DNA of 64,000 bases from Axinella damicornis. Taxonomy: Eukaryota; Porifera; Demospongiae; Axinellida; Axinellidae. Where the stretch lies: the NCBI GenBank assembly GCA_963931865.1, contig CAWVOX010000170.1, positions 1-64,000 of the forward strand, read 5' to 3'. Below the pieces are notes generated by a model that was not told the DNA's origin, did not search any database, and saw only the letters and a list, made by a program, of their open reading frames with translations. The position numbers and the translations under genes are program-made. Shown here piece by piece: positions 35,824 to 55,600 of this stretch. The first letter of the stretch is position 1. The number at the start of each line of letters is the position of its first letter.

Positions 35824-36786
35824 GTACTTGTGTTGTGGGGAAATCTAATGGGTATATTTAAACCAACCTTGCCAGTTTGTGGGGAAAATTCCAAATATGG
35901 GGGTGGGGTCCCCTGAAGGCCTGGAAATAAATTATTTATAGCTGACAGAAACAAGCATATTATTGCCAGAAGATCAGGAGAATGCTCAGAAAGACGTTAA
36001 CTGAAAGCCTGACTTCATGGCTAGTAATAGTCATATCTACCTACCTCTGTTATGAATGATTTTGCAGGTGAACTGGGTTTCTTTGTCCCGGAGGGTCCCC
36101 CAACACCACCTCTGATAGGTCTTGATACAGCTGACAGAGCTATCGTTGAGAACTACGTATCTAATGTTGGACTAGGCAGCTGTCCATTGGTGAGTGGATA
36201 TCTTAAGTCGCAGGTGAAATGTAATTTTTTGATGCCATTTTATAGCATAAGTGTCTTCTAGGGAATGCAGCAATCTAACATGTACTATGCTGGACTTTTA
36301 TCACTGGCATTCAGAGTACATCTTCCCTTCTTTCTCACAATGCACAAGCTTCAATATCTCACCACTACATGAGCAAAGTAACATAATACTTCAACACCAT
36401 CAGTAGTCACTCACAACTGCCTGCTCAGATATATGGTCCTAATTATCACTTTGTGCCTGTTCAGCTGGTCAAATGTAGCCTTCTTTACCCCCCCCCCCCC
36501 CCCCCCCCCCCCCAAAACCTGATTAGTTGGACTTCATATTCTTGAGATTATTAGCGTGTTCTCCCTACCTCCAGGTGTCTAACTGGACCTTACTTCCAGA
36601 CACGTTCTTTCCTCGGTGGTATTCTGGAGGGTTTTGCAATGGAAGACCCTGCTCTTTCCCAGAAGGGCTGACATGTGAACCTGACATTGGGTACGTAGTC
36701 TCCCGATAACACGAGCCTAGTTTCCAAGTTAAGATATGAAAGCAGGCCGAAATGTGGTCAAGAATTGGTGACTTACACTCCACATG

Positions 36787-36818
<32 letters not shown>

Positions 36819-37919
36819 GCAGCGAAGACCGGCTGGTGTACATCACTGCGCTTCGCTGGGACTGTTGTTGGAACTTCATGCAAAAACAGTGGAGGTGGGA
36901 CTGTGGTTGGAGGAAGGTAAAATGTTCATTTACTGAAGTTGATCACATTTAGGTAGAGAGCTAGTAGCTACCTGCAGCTACTCTTGATAACGTGTGACTA
37001 TGGTATATTGACATGAGTTGCAAGGCTATATAGCTACCAAGTATTTTGTATAGCTATAAAATTACACTGGGTCCAAGATCACTATCGGCCTCCCAAGCAA
37101 TAGTCAATAAGAGAGTGCAACTCCTAATCTCGTTTCCAGCTGGCCTTTGGCACCTCCAGTTTTTGGTTGCTAACAGTATGCAGTTACAGAGATGACAGTA
37201 TGCAATGACAGAGATGGAAAATCTGGGAGATCTGGTCAAGTGCATGCCTGACATCATAATCATGCAGGTGGACAGAGGGTAGATGCACAGGGATGGTGGT
37301 GAATCATATTATACTGCATGTTTCCCCGTTGATTAGCGACTGACATCTTAAACTAGTTCTTGGACGGACATTGCAAGAAAGGGCCTCAAGATTCTAAAAT
37401 GGGACCCTCTCTCCTTCTGTGTACACATTGACAGTGTGTGGAAAGCATATTGGATCTAGTAAGACCACCACAGCACAGGACAACTAGAGTTTCGTATAGC
37501 TACAAGATTTTATAAGGAGGGATAAAGAACAACGAAGGCAGAATTCTCACTATAGTGCAGTTAAAGCCACTTAGTAAGCGTGCTCAACAGGATTCAATTT
37601 GGAAGCGAAATTCCTGAGGGTGATGAGCTCTAGATTACCTCCACTTGCATTGAATGATTTTCTTCTAGCTCATGGACGGCATTTGCCGTCATCAGTTGGT
37701 AAAGTGCACAATCAAAAATCGGTTCCTGCAGCCTTGGCCGATTTATGTAGTTAAGGATTGACAAATGGTGCTATAGACCTCTTGAATGTTATTTGTTTGC
37801 ACCCTACGAATGCATGCGGTCAGTTGTTCACTCATATCTTTCTTAACTTACAGGTAGAAATTCCCATTGTCATTGACTGCCACTGTGGATGTGACGCTCG
37901 CCTGAGGCAGCCCAGTTAA
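30362..37919 (+). CDS. Noggin-like secreted BMP antagonist
   Basis: Six exons close in frame: 30362-30600, 32021-32178, 36068-36189, 36575-36690, 36823-36916 and 37854-37919 (TAA). Together they are 795 nt, 264 residues. Residues 1 to about 20 form a signal peptide (MTKIAALIVLFLTCVWDCSA). An upstream in-frame ATG at 30353 is an alternative start. The N-terminal part has FEDLNSELLLQFVG, like the conserved N-terminal segment of noggin. The C-terminal cystine-knot region reads CPLVSNWTLLPDTFFPRWY, CNGRPCSFPEGLTCEP, ALRWDC, WDCGW and IPIVIDCHCGC. It keeps all nine cysteine positions I recall for vertebrate noggin plus one extra (WDCC). Family knowledge: noggin binds BMP ligands outside the cell and blocks receptor binding. 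Vertebrate noggin is intronless, so five introns here are notable. Identification is strong; activity is inferred. Confidence 0.9.
30655..30745 (-). repeat. Inverted copy of the CCCATAAGAATT dispersed repeat
   Basis: Matches the reverse complement of 11880-11960, in noggin-like intron 1. Confidence 0.65.
30759..30851. mobile_element. TAGCCTC-family fold-back element
   Basis: TAGCCTCATTCCCAGGCC opens and GGCCTGGGAACGAG with CTCGAGGCTA closes it. The interior is palindromic (TTTTCGGTTGCAGGAATA and inverse). It lies in noggin-like intron 1. Confidence 0.8.
31116..31515. mobile_element. 400-bp TAGCCTCG-family element with 9-bp target duplication
   Basis: Starts TAGCCTCGTACCCAGGCCCT and ends AGGGCCTGGGTACGAGGCTA. 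The arms pair for about 85 bp, including the TGGCAAAATTCCCGTATGTG region. GTAGTAGCT lies on both sides (31107-31115 and 31516-31524). It is the largest member of the fold-back family seen here. It lies in intron 1 of the noggin-like gene. Confidence 0.9.
31759..31844. mobile_element. Two adjacent 40-bp TAGCCT fold-back elements
   Basis: Elements at 31759-31798 and 31805-31844 are almost pure palindromes built around CAGGCCACGTGGCCTGG and a variant with CACGCGGCC. They are near-identical and six bases apart, so local duplication is likely. Confidence 0.8.
33398..33670. mobile_element. AAGAGTGTGCAACTGCC-ended MITE interrupted by a fold-back element
   Basis: The left end has AATAAGAGTGTGCAACTGCC and the right end GGCAGTTGCACACTCTTATT. 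The 93-bp element at 33489-33581 is inserted in its middle. An uninterrupted relative lies at about 34199-34345, and another member with the same ends is at 34985-35195. Confidence 0.82.
33489..33581. mobile_element. 93-bp fold-back element with 11-13 bp target duplication and empty site
   Basis: A near-perfect palindrome from GCCTCGTACCCAGTCCC to GGGACTGGGAACGAGGC. TAGTGCAGTACTA occurs on both sides (33476-33488 and 33582-33594). The paralogous segment at 34255-34267 has one TAGTGCAGTACTA and no insertion, which proves this family inserts as a discrete unit. Confidence 0.95.
34195..34660 (+). repeat. Direct duplicate of 33410-33985
   Basis: A long local duplication in noggin-like intron 2. 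It contains the AGAGTGTGCAACTGCC-type end, the CTTCACCACTGATTGCCTAC segment and the following ACACTTGAACTTGAGGTAGC-like tract. Copies differ by small indels and by the fold-back insertion at 33489. Open frames across it have no splice or homology support. Confidence 0.85.
34985..35195. mobile_element. AAGAGTGTGCAACTGCC-family MITE, third copy
   Basis: Left AAGAGTGTGCAACTGCCATA and right TATGGCAGTTGCACACTCTT are inverted. Inner arms pair further (CACCATCTTGGCAGTATGA and CATACTGCCCAGATGGTG). Confidence 0.82.
35791..35821. repeat. Poly-G run
   Basis: About 30 G residues in noggin-like intron 2. Length in long homopolymers is assembly-sensitive. Confidence 0.9.
36487..36513. repeat. Poly-C run ahead of noggin-like exon 4
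   Basis: About 26 C residues, ending some 60 bp before the splice acceptor at 36575. Confidence 0.9.
36786..36815. repeat. (CA)n at noggin-like exon 5 acceptor
   Basis: About 14 CA units end six to eight bases before the acceptor CCTGCAG of exon 5 at 36823, so the microsatellite forms most of the local 3' splice-site context. Confidence 0.92.
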
Positions 37920-38197
37920 CTCACAACAGCCATGCAGCTGGATTGTAATACTCATAATAATTATGTTGTGTTGTGTTTATGCATTGTTTTACTGTACTAA
38001 CTTCAAAGTCATTTCACTGAGATAATTGACCTTCTTATAAGTTTTAGTTGACCAGTGTGTTTGAACAAACCAAGTACAGCTAATGTTCTACTGTACTATA
38101 TAACTTTCACAGTCACTGAGACAATTACACATTGATCGACCATTAAGTTGACAGTAATCTGAAGTGTAGTATAAATTATACTTGCATGGATGGGTTG

Positions 38198-38342
38198 GGA
38201 CTGAGAATTCCCTTCATCTAGAATTGCATGCATGTACGTGTGCGTGGTATTTAGCAGTAGTTATAATGTCCACTACTGCATTACTGCTAAATACCATGCA
38301 CACGTACATGCATGCAATTCTAGATGAAGGGAATTCTCAGTC
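38198..38342. mobile_element. 145-bp near-perfect fold-back element
   Basis: GGACTGAGAATTCCCTTCAT at the left pairs with ATGAAGGGAATTCTCAGTCC at the right. Arms of about 60 bp surround a loop near TTATAATGTC. The ends differ from the TAGCCTCG family. Confidence 0.88.
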
Positions 38343-38888
38343 CTGTGGGTATATATGGGCCAACATGCATGCAACACATCATGCAATCAGTATACAACTA
38401 CAGCAATTGCCCAACAGCACTCATATTCAGCCATTTAGCACATTAATTTTACAAACAATTAATTTTGATGATTGTGTTGCAGCTCCATGTGTCAAAAATA
38501 ATTCATACAACATTGATGGTATACTATTATATTTCGCACAGTATTATAGCATGCGTAGGTGATCACATGAGTACTGCAAGAAATCACAGGGCATGAAGTT
38601 AGATCGAGGCCGAGGGTGAAGGCCAGCTCAAGTTGTCATGCATGTAATAATATTTCTAGAAGTACATAATTATCCCTCTTATGTCTTATCTAGCTGCTGC
38701 ATGGACACATATACACTAGCTGTTCTCGAACAGTACGTATCCCTCTTATGATTCTGCTGGACACATATCTCAATCTGCAGGTTTTTGGCTGCCTGGATTT
38801 GTGCCTGCGCTATAGTCACAATCATGCATGCATACCACGACGTCATATCTGGTCATGGTATATATAGTATAATACAGGTGAACCTGTA

Positions 38889-38994
38889 TAGCCTCGTTCC
38901 CAGGCCTTCTACACCTGCCTTATAATTCTGTTATTACATGCTGCAAGTCAAAAACTGGAGGTGTAGCTATTCATCATGCCTGGGAATGAGGCTA
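38889..38994. mobile_element. TAGCCTCG-family fold-back element
   Basis: TAGCCTCGTTCCCAGGCCTT opens and GCCTGGGAATGAGGCTA closes. Inner arms CTACACCTGCC and GGAGGTGTAG pair partly. Possible diverged flanking repeats GAACCTGTA and GAACAGGTA. Confidence 0.75.
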
Positions 38995-39229
38995 GAACAG
39001 GTATACGTACATGGCATCCTTGAGATATCAAACTGTAATTTTACATCAAAACTGCGTTACATGACTATAGGAAATAGGAAGTACGATACATCACAAGTGT
39101 ATACAATAAATCACACAGATGCAATGAATCAACAGAAAGTACTATCTTTATGATGAACTTCTAACTTGTTGAAATGTCACTAACCACATACCCAGCTTAG
39201 CTGCGTACAGAAAACATGAATCAAGGACA

Positions 39230-39365
39230 TATACACACACAACGGCCATAGACAACATGGTGACCACAAACACACACACACACACACACAGTCTACATAC
39301 AGAAACAAGTAGACAACATGAATGACCAATCACACACACACACACACACACACACCCACACACCC
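39230..39365. repeat. Three CA microsatellite tracts
   Basis: CA runs near 39228-39238, 39268-39290 and 39330-39365, embedded in a locally repeated GTAGACAACATG-containing unit. Confidence 0.85.
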
Positions 39366-39536
39366 ACATAGTCTACATATAATTTGTACATAAATACGTA
39401 GACAACATGGATGACCAATCACACACATGCATGCAGTGTGAAACTGCATATACAAATCATGTAAAATCATTGGGGTCATGGAACCTCTCACTACACAGCG
39501 GGAGATGCTACACAATGCCATCATCTGGAGCAGTTT

Positions 39537-47475
<7,939 letters not shown>

Positions 47476-47912
47476 TTTTAAAAACCAAACCTATCAAATG
47501 GTGAGCAAAAGTCAGGTGAATTCTTAATCATGTGACCTGCCTAATATGCCGATGCCTAATATGATGACAAGGCAAGATCTATTCTTAGTAAGTGTGATGA
47601 TGTAAGAGTAAGATTGCAGGTACAGTCTTGTTACACCAGTAGTCTATACAGTGTCATCATCGCAGACTGATGCTATCACTCACTGCATCAATGCTGCACA
47701 CATACTTGCATGTAAACAACTGCTGGAGCTAGCTGGCTTGGCAGCACAGTGTTGCAATGTCCACAATTAGTGGCACATCACTAAAATCACACAATATAAT
47801 CTCCCGACAGTCACATAAACAGTAAAGCACATTGCTGGAGTGCAAACTACACACACAATGCATAGCCCATGATGACTGAATGGGTAGTACACGGAACAAT
47901 ACTCTGGCTAGC

Positions 47913-47915
<3 letters not shown>

Positions 47916-47953
<38 letters not shown>
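47916..47953. repeat. (ATCT)n microsatellite
   Basis: About nine ATCT units. Confidence 0.95.
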
Positions 47954-48580
47954 GTACAAAACCTTAATTACCCCACACGCGCATGTGCAGCAGGGGTAAA
48001 GTAATGCTTTCATGTTAGTCTTGTGCCCAGACCCAACCTTCTCGCGAGAGGGTGGGATTTGGGCACGAGATTAAGTTGCGGTGTCGTCGTACAGTATGGG
48101 GTACCGAGTTGCTGTTCTGAAGTTAGCAATCCTACTCAACAAGCGTCAGTTCGGTTGTTTTTTACTCTTCAGAACTGAAAACATTTATTGTTTCTTCTAT
48201 GCCCTGATACTGTATAGTATTTTCACTTCCCAACATAAAAATCCCCTTGCACAACTTTGATTGTGTACAAGAGAATACTGCAAACGCTATTCATGACATG
48301 AATTTACATAGGAAAACATTATTCATGGTGTTCAATAAACTATTTATGCGTCATACAGTCACCACTGTTATTATATTCACAGGATTTGTGATGTAATAGG
48401 GCTTAGGGAATGCCACAAATTATGCAACTTTTAGGCATATACATAGGGGTAATATTGTCAACAGCTATACTCTTTGTGGATTTAACCTGGAATACGTAAA
48501 AGGTGCAGTTTACATATCCACCCTACTTCATATTGGCTATTAGCCAATTGCTATTCATTGGAGCTGCACTCCACCCTACG

Positions 48581-48860
48581 TGCTGTTGACTGATGAGTGC
48601 TGTTGACTGATGAGTGCTGTTGACTGATGAGTGCTGTTGACTGATGAGTGCTGTCGCCTGGTACAGCACTTGTATAGACATACCTAATGCACGACTGCTA
48701 TACAGTAGCCCTGTGCATACTTCAGGCATGTGACCAAGATAGCACAACACGTACTAGCCAACTTGATCTAAATGCATGTGATCATAGTAATAGCATGTGA
48801 TCATGCAGTAATAGCATGTGATCACGCAGTAATAGCATGTGATCATGCAGTAATAGCATG
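48581..48860. repeat. Two tandem arrays, 17-bp and 21-bp units
   Basis: TGCTGTTGACTGATGAG is repeated about four times from 48581. GTGATCATGCAGTAATAGCA plus T is repeated about four times from 48775. Confidence 0.85.
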
Positions 48861-48944
48861 TGATCAATATACTAGCACAATCTGCAGATGATCAATGCAC
48901 TTACTAGCACACACAGTCAGGTGCCACTAGTGCATGTGATCAAG

Positions 48945-48993
48945 TAGCCCTGTTCCCAGGCTGTTTTCTTGTTCAGGGGCAGGAACGAGGCTA
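48945..48993. mobile_element. 49-bp TAGCC-family fold-back with 9-bp target duplication
   Basis: TAGCCCTGTTCCCAGGCTG opens and GGAACGAGGCTA closes. GTGATCAAG lies on both sides (48936-48944 and 48994-49002). Confidence 0.88.
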
Positions 48994-49158
48994 GTGATCA
49001 AGGTCTTAGCAACGGTAGTGTACAGTGATTCAGAAATCAAAGGGAATACTATAGGAACTGCAGTGGCCGGTGATAGGAAAACGACTATCAATGGGGGATA
49101 CTAGCGACTGTGACAGGAAAATGAAATTAGTAAACATATCAAAGGGGGTATTATTACC

Positions 49159-49265
49159 TAACCCCGTTCCCAGGCCTCTGCCCAGAATTTATCTCGCAGC
49201 TATGGAGAAACATTTTTCCCCACGGCTGCGAGATAAAATCTGGGCAGAGGCCTGGGAGTGAGGCT
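49159..49265. mobile_element. 107-bp TAACCCCG/TAGCCTC-family fold-back
   Basis: The arms share CCCAGGCCTCTGCCCAGA and inverse, then ATTTATCTCGCAG and inverse. TATTACC lies on both sides. The interior arm GCCCAGAATTTATCTC is shared with a degenerate element near 507-575, defining a subfamily. Confidence 0.82.
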
Positions 49266-49904
49266 AGGTATTACCAGCCAATCAGGGATGAATCCCTGGC
49301 ATGAGCCACCTGAATTGCTGAACGCTAAAGCAACTGAGGTACATGACTAAACAAGTGTGTGCCACTGGTGTTCTGAAAACAGAATCTGATATCGATAATG
49401 CAATTATGTACTCTTGTTGATTCATGAAGTCTCACATTGATTAGTATCAGTATGCTTGGCATAGTATTACACTAGTAGCAGCAACATGCCTGTTGCAACT
49501 GTGGTCTGTATTGCTTTGCATGGTTATTACACGCGCATGTGCAAAGCGGGATAAGCGGGATTAAGCAATTGGTTTTGTCTGTCTGTCATCTGTCCATTGT
49601 CTGTCTGCCTGTCCAAAATCTGCTTCTGTGGCGACCAAAGCACTTCTATCTGGTTAATTCTTGTGATTGAACCATTACTATCATGTTCAAAGTACTTACG
49701 GGCTAATGGAAGAAATACGTTCCTCCATGTTGCAAACATGCAACATTGGGTAGTAAAGGCTAGCCTATTCAGGTTCGCAAGCTAGCTGCAGTGTTCATCG
49801 CGCAACCGAAAACGGCACAGGCCTGGGAATAAGGAGCTGCTCCCACCTGTTTCACAGTGCAAACAGTCTAATGGGAGCAGCAACTAGACAATGCATACTT
49901 CTGT

Positions 49905-49961
49905 TAGCCTCGTTCCCAGGCTCCTCCCCAGCTTTTGGGGAGGAGCCTGGGAACGAGGCTA
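49905..49961. mobile_element. 57-bp TAGCCTCG palindrome
   Basis: TAGCCTCGTTCCCAGGCTCC pairs with GGAGCCTGGGAACGAGGCTA, nearly a full palindrome with a loop of about five bases. Confidence 0.85.
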
Positions 49962-51252
49962 TATAATATCACACTTCAGTAACCAGAGAACAATACACTA
50001 TAATTATCTTACACAATGTGTAATGGGTTTTTAGTGTTGGAATTCAGCAGTAACATTATCTTAGTGCAAAAGATTCCCCAAGTATGGGGGACTTCAAAGT
50101 AACATTATCAGTGCATAAGCCAAGTCCCTATGAATATATTACTAGGTAACAAGGGTATATTTTACTATTGTATGTAATTTATCCCTTAGTGCCAATAAAC
50201 ATGAGTGGGCAACAAGGGTATTTTTACTATTGTCTTAGTGCCAATAAACATGAGTGGGGTTACACTAATAGAGTAATAAGTATGTTTATGGGGAAAAAAG
50301 TGAAGGGATTTTCAGCTCACTTTACAATGTAGCTTCTGGGAATTTGGTTTTATAAGGTACTTATTAAGAACACTTTTTTAAAATCAAAAACCAGTAAGCC
50401 AGCTGGCTCAACATTCCTGCCATCAGTTTTGGCTCTCTCTTAAAACAGAAAGTAGACTATTTCCTACATGCCTGTTTTCAATGAGATATCGATAATCATG
50501 CTGTCACACAATCAAAGTCTTGCAAGCTATAGTGTAAGCAACTAGCATAATTTATTATGCCAGTACTTCAGCAGTCGAGTAAACGTTGCAGATATAGCAT
50601 GGTATATAGGCAGTGGTTTACGGATGATAGTTTTCAATGATAATTATGCTCACACAAACAAGTCTTGCAGCTAAGCAACTAGAGTTCATGATTTATTATG
50701 CCAGTACTTCAGCAGTCGAGTAAACGTTGCAGATATAGCATGATATAGGCAGTGGTTTAAGGTCCTGAATCCGAGGGCCATAGACAAATTTATAATATGT
50801 AAACAAAGTGCCTATCATGCTACGTACGTACATATGTGTAATGCACAAACTTATGACATGGTACCCTGAGGACCATAATTTATAAGCAATAAATAGGTAG
50901 TGATTTAGATACCCTACTACAGCAACATTATATCAGTAAACAGCCCTATGTATGGCTTGTCATAACAAGGGTACTTTTATAGTTGATGTGTTTGTCCCAA
51001 TACACTATAGTTATGGATATAACAATACTGGTAGAGTTCTACGGGCTGAAATTCAAAGCATGCCTACCGACCGATAAAAACTCCCACATAATATTTCCGT
51101 AATGGTGCGTATTTATGCTAGACTAAACCGTCATACACGTTTTGCAAATATGTGGGTTCCTTAAACAAAGAACAATACTCCCCCTGCAAATTGTAATCTT
51201 AAAACTTGCATCCCAAAGGATGCACTTCTTTAATGCAGTATAATGATCTATG

Positions 51253-51289
<37 letters not shown>

Positions 51290-52198
51290 TTCCCAGAATT
51301 AATTTCCCATCACTAGCTTCAATCCCACAATGTACTTTGTAACAAGGTGACGTTATAATTATTACCCTAGCACCCTGTGATGCTGGTACTGTACGTGTTC
51401 AAACTGACGTCATCAAGACAGTATGGATCTTGGACTGAGAGATAGGCACGTGGGGTAAGTGGAATACTTGAATTCATTACTATAACCACCTCGTAATAAA
51501 AGAAACCATAAACGTATTTTGTATTGCTGGATACCTGACCTTGAGAATCAGGAATGGTAGGCCAGTTTAAAGCTTTCTGATGGCATCCAGCAATAATGTG
51601 ATTTACCAAACCTCCTTTCATCGTCAAAAGGCTGTATTCATCGTCATCCAGCTTCATTATGCTGACGAATTAACCACCCACCACAATGATCCCTTAATTC
51701 CCCAGTGGCCATAGGTTATCTAGTGACCCATAATTATTATATTTGCACAATCATGTGAAGCGGCCATCAAAGCTTTCCTCATTGTATTGTATGAAATCAG
51801 CACTTAACCAAGTAGCTTGACTCTCGGCAATCATCAAAATTGCCATAATTATAAGGCCTTGTTGAATAATTGACTAGGAGCCAAGGTAGCTGATATGTGT
51901 GCTAGCTGCATACATACTGTTCATGTGAGATCATAATGAATGCAATTGACTTGCAGGATGCTACACATAATATTACTCTGCAGTAAACAGAACTGTACAT
52001 ACATGGTTTCACCACTGAGTCACCAGCATACATGTTGCAGCATTACACCATAGCACAGTGAGCAATTGAAAAGTCAGCATGGATCTCAGGGTTGCAGGTC
52101 GCTTGCAATCTGGCAGCTACTTCCATACCTGACGCGCGTAATACCTCCCTTTAGCACTCAAACAGGCGCACGTAGTACGCAACCAACTACATGCCTAC

Positions 52199-52535
52199 CT
52201 GCTAACCTTGTGGTGTATGCAAGCGGGTCTCGATCGATGTAGCTGCTGGACCTGGTAGCTGGACCTCTGTGAGTGTGAGCATCAGAATAAATTGTTGCTC
52301 GGCGTTTGAAGTTTTTTATTATATTATAGCGCACAGTTTTACTGGGGAATCCCAGTCCGTCATGTTTAATTGCGGTGGGTGGGGCTAACGGCTGCATGCA
52401 CAACGCGATCACAGATACCGACTAGTGCCTGTTTCAACTTTCACCTCCTTGCTGGCAGCAGTGATGATAGGAAGGCACAGCGTCAATAGTGGATCGACCA
52501 TCCGGCTTGTAAAACGGAATCAGCGCGATGGACAT
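52199..52535 (-). CDS. 5' exons of an unrecognised gene
   Basis: Exon 1 runs from ATG 52535 to 52445 (MSIALIPFYKPDGRSTIDAV, then PSYHHCCQQG) before GTGAAA. Exon 2 is 52384-52199 after GCCGTTAG and ends GCAG before GTAGGC; both junctions are phase 1. Exon 2 encodes a basic segment with IKNFKRRATIYSDAHTHRG and SSYIDRDPLAYTTRL. The codon content and paired splice sites look genuine, but I do not recognise the family. The intron would be 60 bp. The frame upstream of the ATG is open with no in-frame stop until about 52632, so an earlier exon is possible. It starts only about 120 bp downstream of the RABEPK-like stop, same strand. Confidence 0.5.
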
Positions 52536-52652
52536 AAGGGAAACGTCGGTTGAGACGATGGGACGTCCCTGGATGTCGCAGTGTCCACAACCGGATAAGC
52601 AAACGGTACTAATCGGTAACTTCAACTTCAATTTGGCAGCAATGCATGATAT

Positions 52653-55600
52653 CTATGATATTGCTGACTGATGAGGTACAAACATGAAGCAATCGCCATG
52701 GATGGTCCCACACGTGTCCATACCACCAAACACAAACAAGGCAGGAATGAAACTATTCCCCTTCAGTGCGTGGGACGCAGGCTGTTCAGTGCCCTCTGGC
52801 TTCTCGACTACTGTTGAGGTGCCATCACCCTCTGACGTGATAGGAGTACTTTCTGAGGGATGAATGTCCACATCTTGAGTGTGTAAATTTTCAGGACTTA
52901 TGATGGTCACTAATTCAGCAGCACCATCTTTTTTGTGGACCTTGGCCACTCCACTCAGGAGTGGGTAGCTGCTGGTAGAGTGTGGGCCTTCCTTGCCTTG
53001 AGAACAGCTGGAAGGCTTGGCACCTAATGTGTGCATGCAGAATGGAAACAATGTCAGTACTAATTTACTAAAATTGTATGTCATCATCCCCACTAGCCGT
53101 GTTGTACCCCTTATTCGTCTTTTTCATAATCATTGGTTTGTACCATCCCTGCTGTTGGAATTTTGCTGCTTGGAAGAGTCCTTGTTAGCATAATGTTATT
53201 AGCTCCCCTATACGCTATTGCATTAAACTTTTCTCCTTCCGGTGAATTTAGGTGATTACCACCTCCTATAATATACTCAGTACCAATAGAACAGCTGCAT
53301 ATATACACGCTATGATGTCACAAAATGACGTGACTGAATACTTCAGTATGGCAAAAGAACATGGAGTTTAACGGCAGCTGAATGGAACTACTAGCTCACT
53401 TGTACTCGAGGTCACATAGCTGTTCGATATAATCGGCATGGTAACTGCACTACAGCGACAGTTGACACAAGTCGTATGTTCTGAGCTGCTTGCGTTTCTA
53501 ATATCACCGTAGAAATTAATACTTTCTTGCCAGAGAGCCTGGGAACGACGCCCTCCACAACCAGTGGCAGTGTACACGAGCAAACAGAGCTTTGATGACA
53601 AGACTTTATCTTTGCTGCGTTGCTTCACTGTGTACCCTTGGGTGTGCTGATGCAGTACCATGCAGCCCAGAGGTGTGCACAGGATACTCAGGAACCAATC
53701 CAATCAACACAGCTTCCTACAAGGCATGTGCATTCTGCATATAGTAGCTTGGTGAAAGTTTTATCCATAGAGCGGCTGCGTTTGACGCCACCGGCCGGAA
53801 AACAACTGAAAAACATTCCGTTATATTCCATCCACCGAAAGAGAGAGTCTGCGAACGAGGCTACGGGGGGGGGGAGGCATGCAGTGCCTCATTCCCAGGC
53901 CTCAAGTTTTTGATGGCTTACAGTATGCACAAAATAAATGGACTGTGTAGAAGGCTTGGGAAGGAGGCTATGCATGCAGCTATGTAGCACAGCTAGGTAT
54001 CTTGGGCTAGGAATGAGATGCGAGGCTGGGATTTGCACCATTGTGATTATTGTGATGGTACGACTATTGAAACTACAATCAAGTGGCTTGATTTGGACGT
54101 TTCCAGGTATTCATTCATTCACATGAAACACATAATACTTACAGATAAACAATTCACATTCACATACCAGCCTGATTTTCCCTAATTGTACCATGTCAGT
54201 CCAATTTACCAAAATTCACGTAGGTCTTCCCCTAATATTATTGTCATGGTAACGGACCATCCCATACACAAGTAAGCAACAGTAACTTCTATTAGGGTTT
54301 CAGGTCAAATTTTTGCAGCCCCCCCCCAAACCAAAAAGTACCCAAAAAGTGACTCATGCTGCCCCCCCCCCCCCCCCTTTACTTTGCCATGCTTCAATTT
54401 CGTCCCACCTTGAACAATTTTCTAAATGGAACGCTGCTATTGTTTTATGTCTGCAACAGTGGATAATAAATCTCCATAGGGAATACATACACTTCCTACT
54501 ACAGAAATCTGATGTTATCGCAACAGGGTACTACTTGCCACAGCTATCCCATGTTATGAGTGTCGCAGGCACAAGGCTAGTGGGAATACTGTCCTGACGA
54601 CTTGTGATATTCCCGTATACAGTGGACAACAATCTTACTGGTGGTAGAGCACTTCTGCTCAACTCCAGCAGGTATCAGCATGCTGCACATAGCGTGATCA
54701 AGCCTAGCCGGGGGTGGGGGGCCCAACACCGGAACCTTCTCCCACGACATGGCATCTGCAACAATAAAGGAAGAGAAATGATAACCCCGTGAGATTGTGA
54801 CAATGATTAGACACAAGACACTTAGGCCATTGCTCAGACACTACCAACAAGGGGCGGAGATATAGCGCTGGCAGGAGGGGAACTCGACACCAGACTCATA
54901 GGTGAGGCGGAGATATAGCGCAGGCAGGAGGGCCCCTCACTTTCAGTGAAAATCCAATGAACGAATATCTGCTTACTAACCACGCTCACCGGTTTATTGA
55001 ACTGCTGTTTGACTTTGCGTGCACCCAACCGGTTCTATTACACTAGTCACTCATGGTAGGGGAAAAATTGTGCCGCGTAAATAATTAATAATTACCTCAT
55101 AGCTCACAGGAAAGGACTACAAAGATTCTGAGTACACTGTCGTGATCACTATCATGCAGTGACACAAATGTGTAATAATGTTGAAACTCACCTTGGATGT
55201 GGAGTTACGAGTGCTCTTGTCTTCCGTTCGGCCACCATTGCTGGAGCGCTCTCCATCTCTTCGACTTTCATTGCCAGTACAACTCTTACGAAGGGCCCAC
55301 ACAGATTCTGACCACATAGCCGCGATCGCTGTCGTTCACTGATGCTTACAAGCTGAAACTCATCGTGGTGGTGAAGATGTGAGCACTGTATTTATTTCTT
55401 GTCTTCCATTTGGCCTCTCGTGACATGTGCAATAAGCTGCGATACTTAGCTTGCGCAACCAGTTGCAACGCGGCTACCTGGAGTGCGGTTGCCCCTCAAA
55501 ATTAAAACAAACTAACATATACATTGCAAACAGCACACTCTACTAGGCACTTCTTGCTTACCCACATTTCACCAAGTCAGAAATCCCCTAGTCTGACTAG

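Larger units (their letters stand above)
37920..39536. other. Convergent intergenic region, noggin-like and Ig receptor
   Basis: The two genes end tail to tail. The region holds a fold-back element (38198-38342), a TAGCCTCG-family element (38889-38994) and CA microsatellites (39230-39365). No coding exon was recognised. Confidence 0.6.
47476..52198. other. Upstream region of the Ig receptor, repeat-rich
   Basis: About 4.7 kb with no coding exon I can support. It holds an (ATCT)n run (47916-47953), tandem repeats at 48581-48655 and 48775-48860, fold-back elements (48030, 48945, 49159, 49905), locally duplicated tracts (50140-50260; 50547-50625 and 50685-50760), and a C run of about 40 (51256-51289). 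An open stretch at 51540-51650 on the minus strand (AGCHQKALNWPTIPDSQGQ before a GTATCC donor) might be a further exon of the gene starting at 52535, but phase could not be made to fit. Confidence 0.55.
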
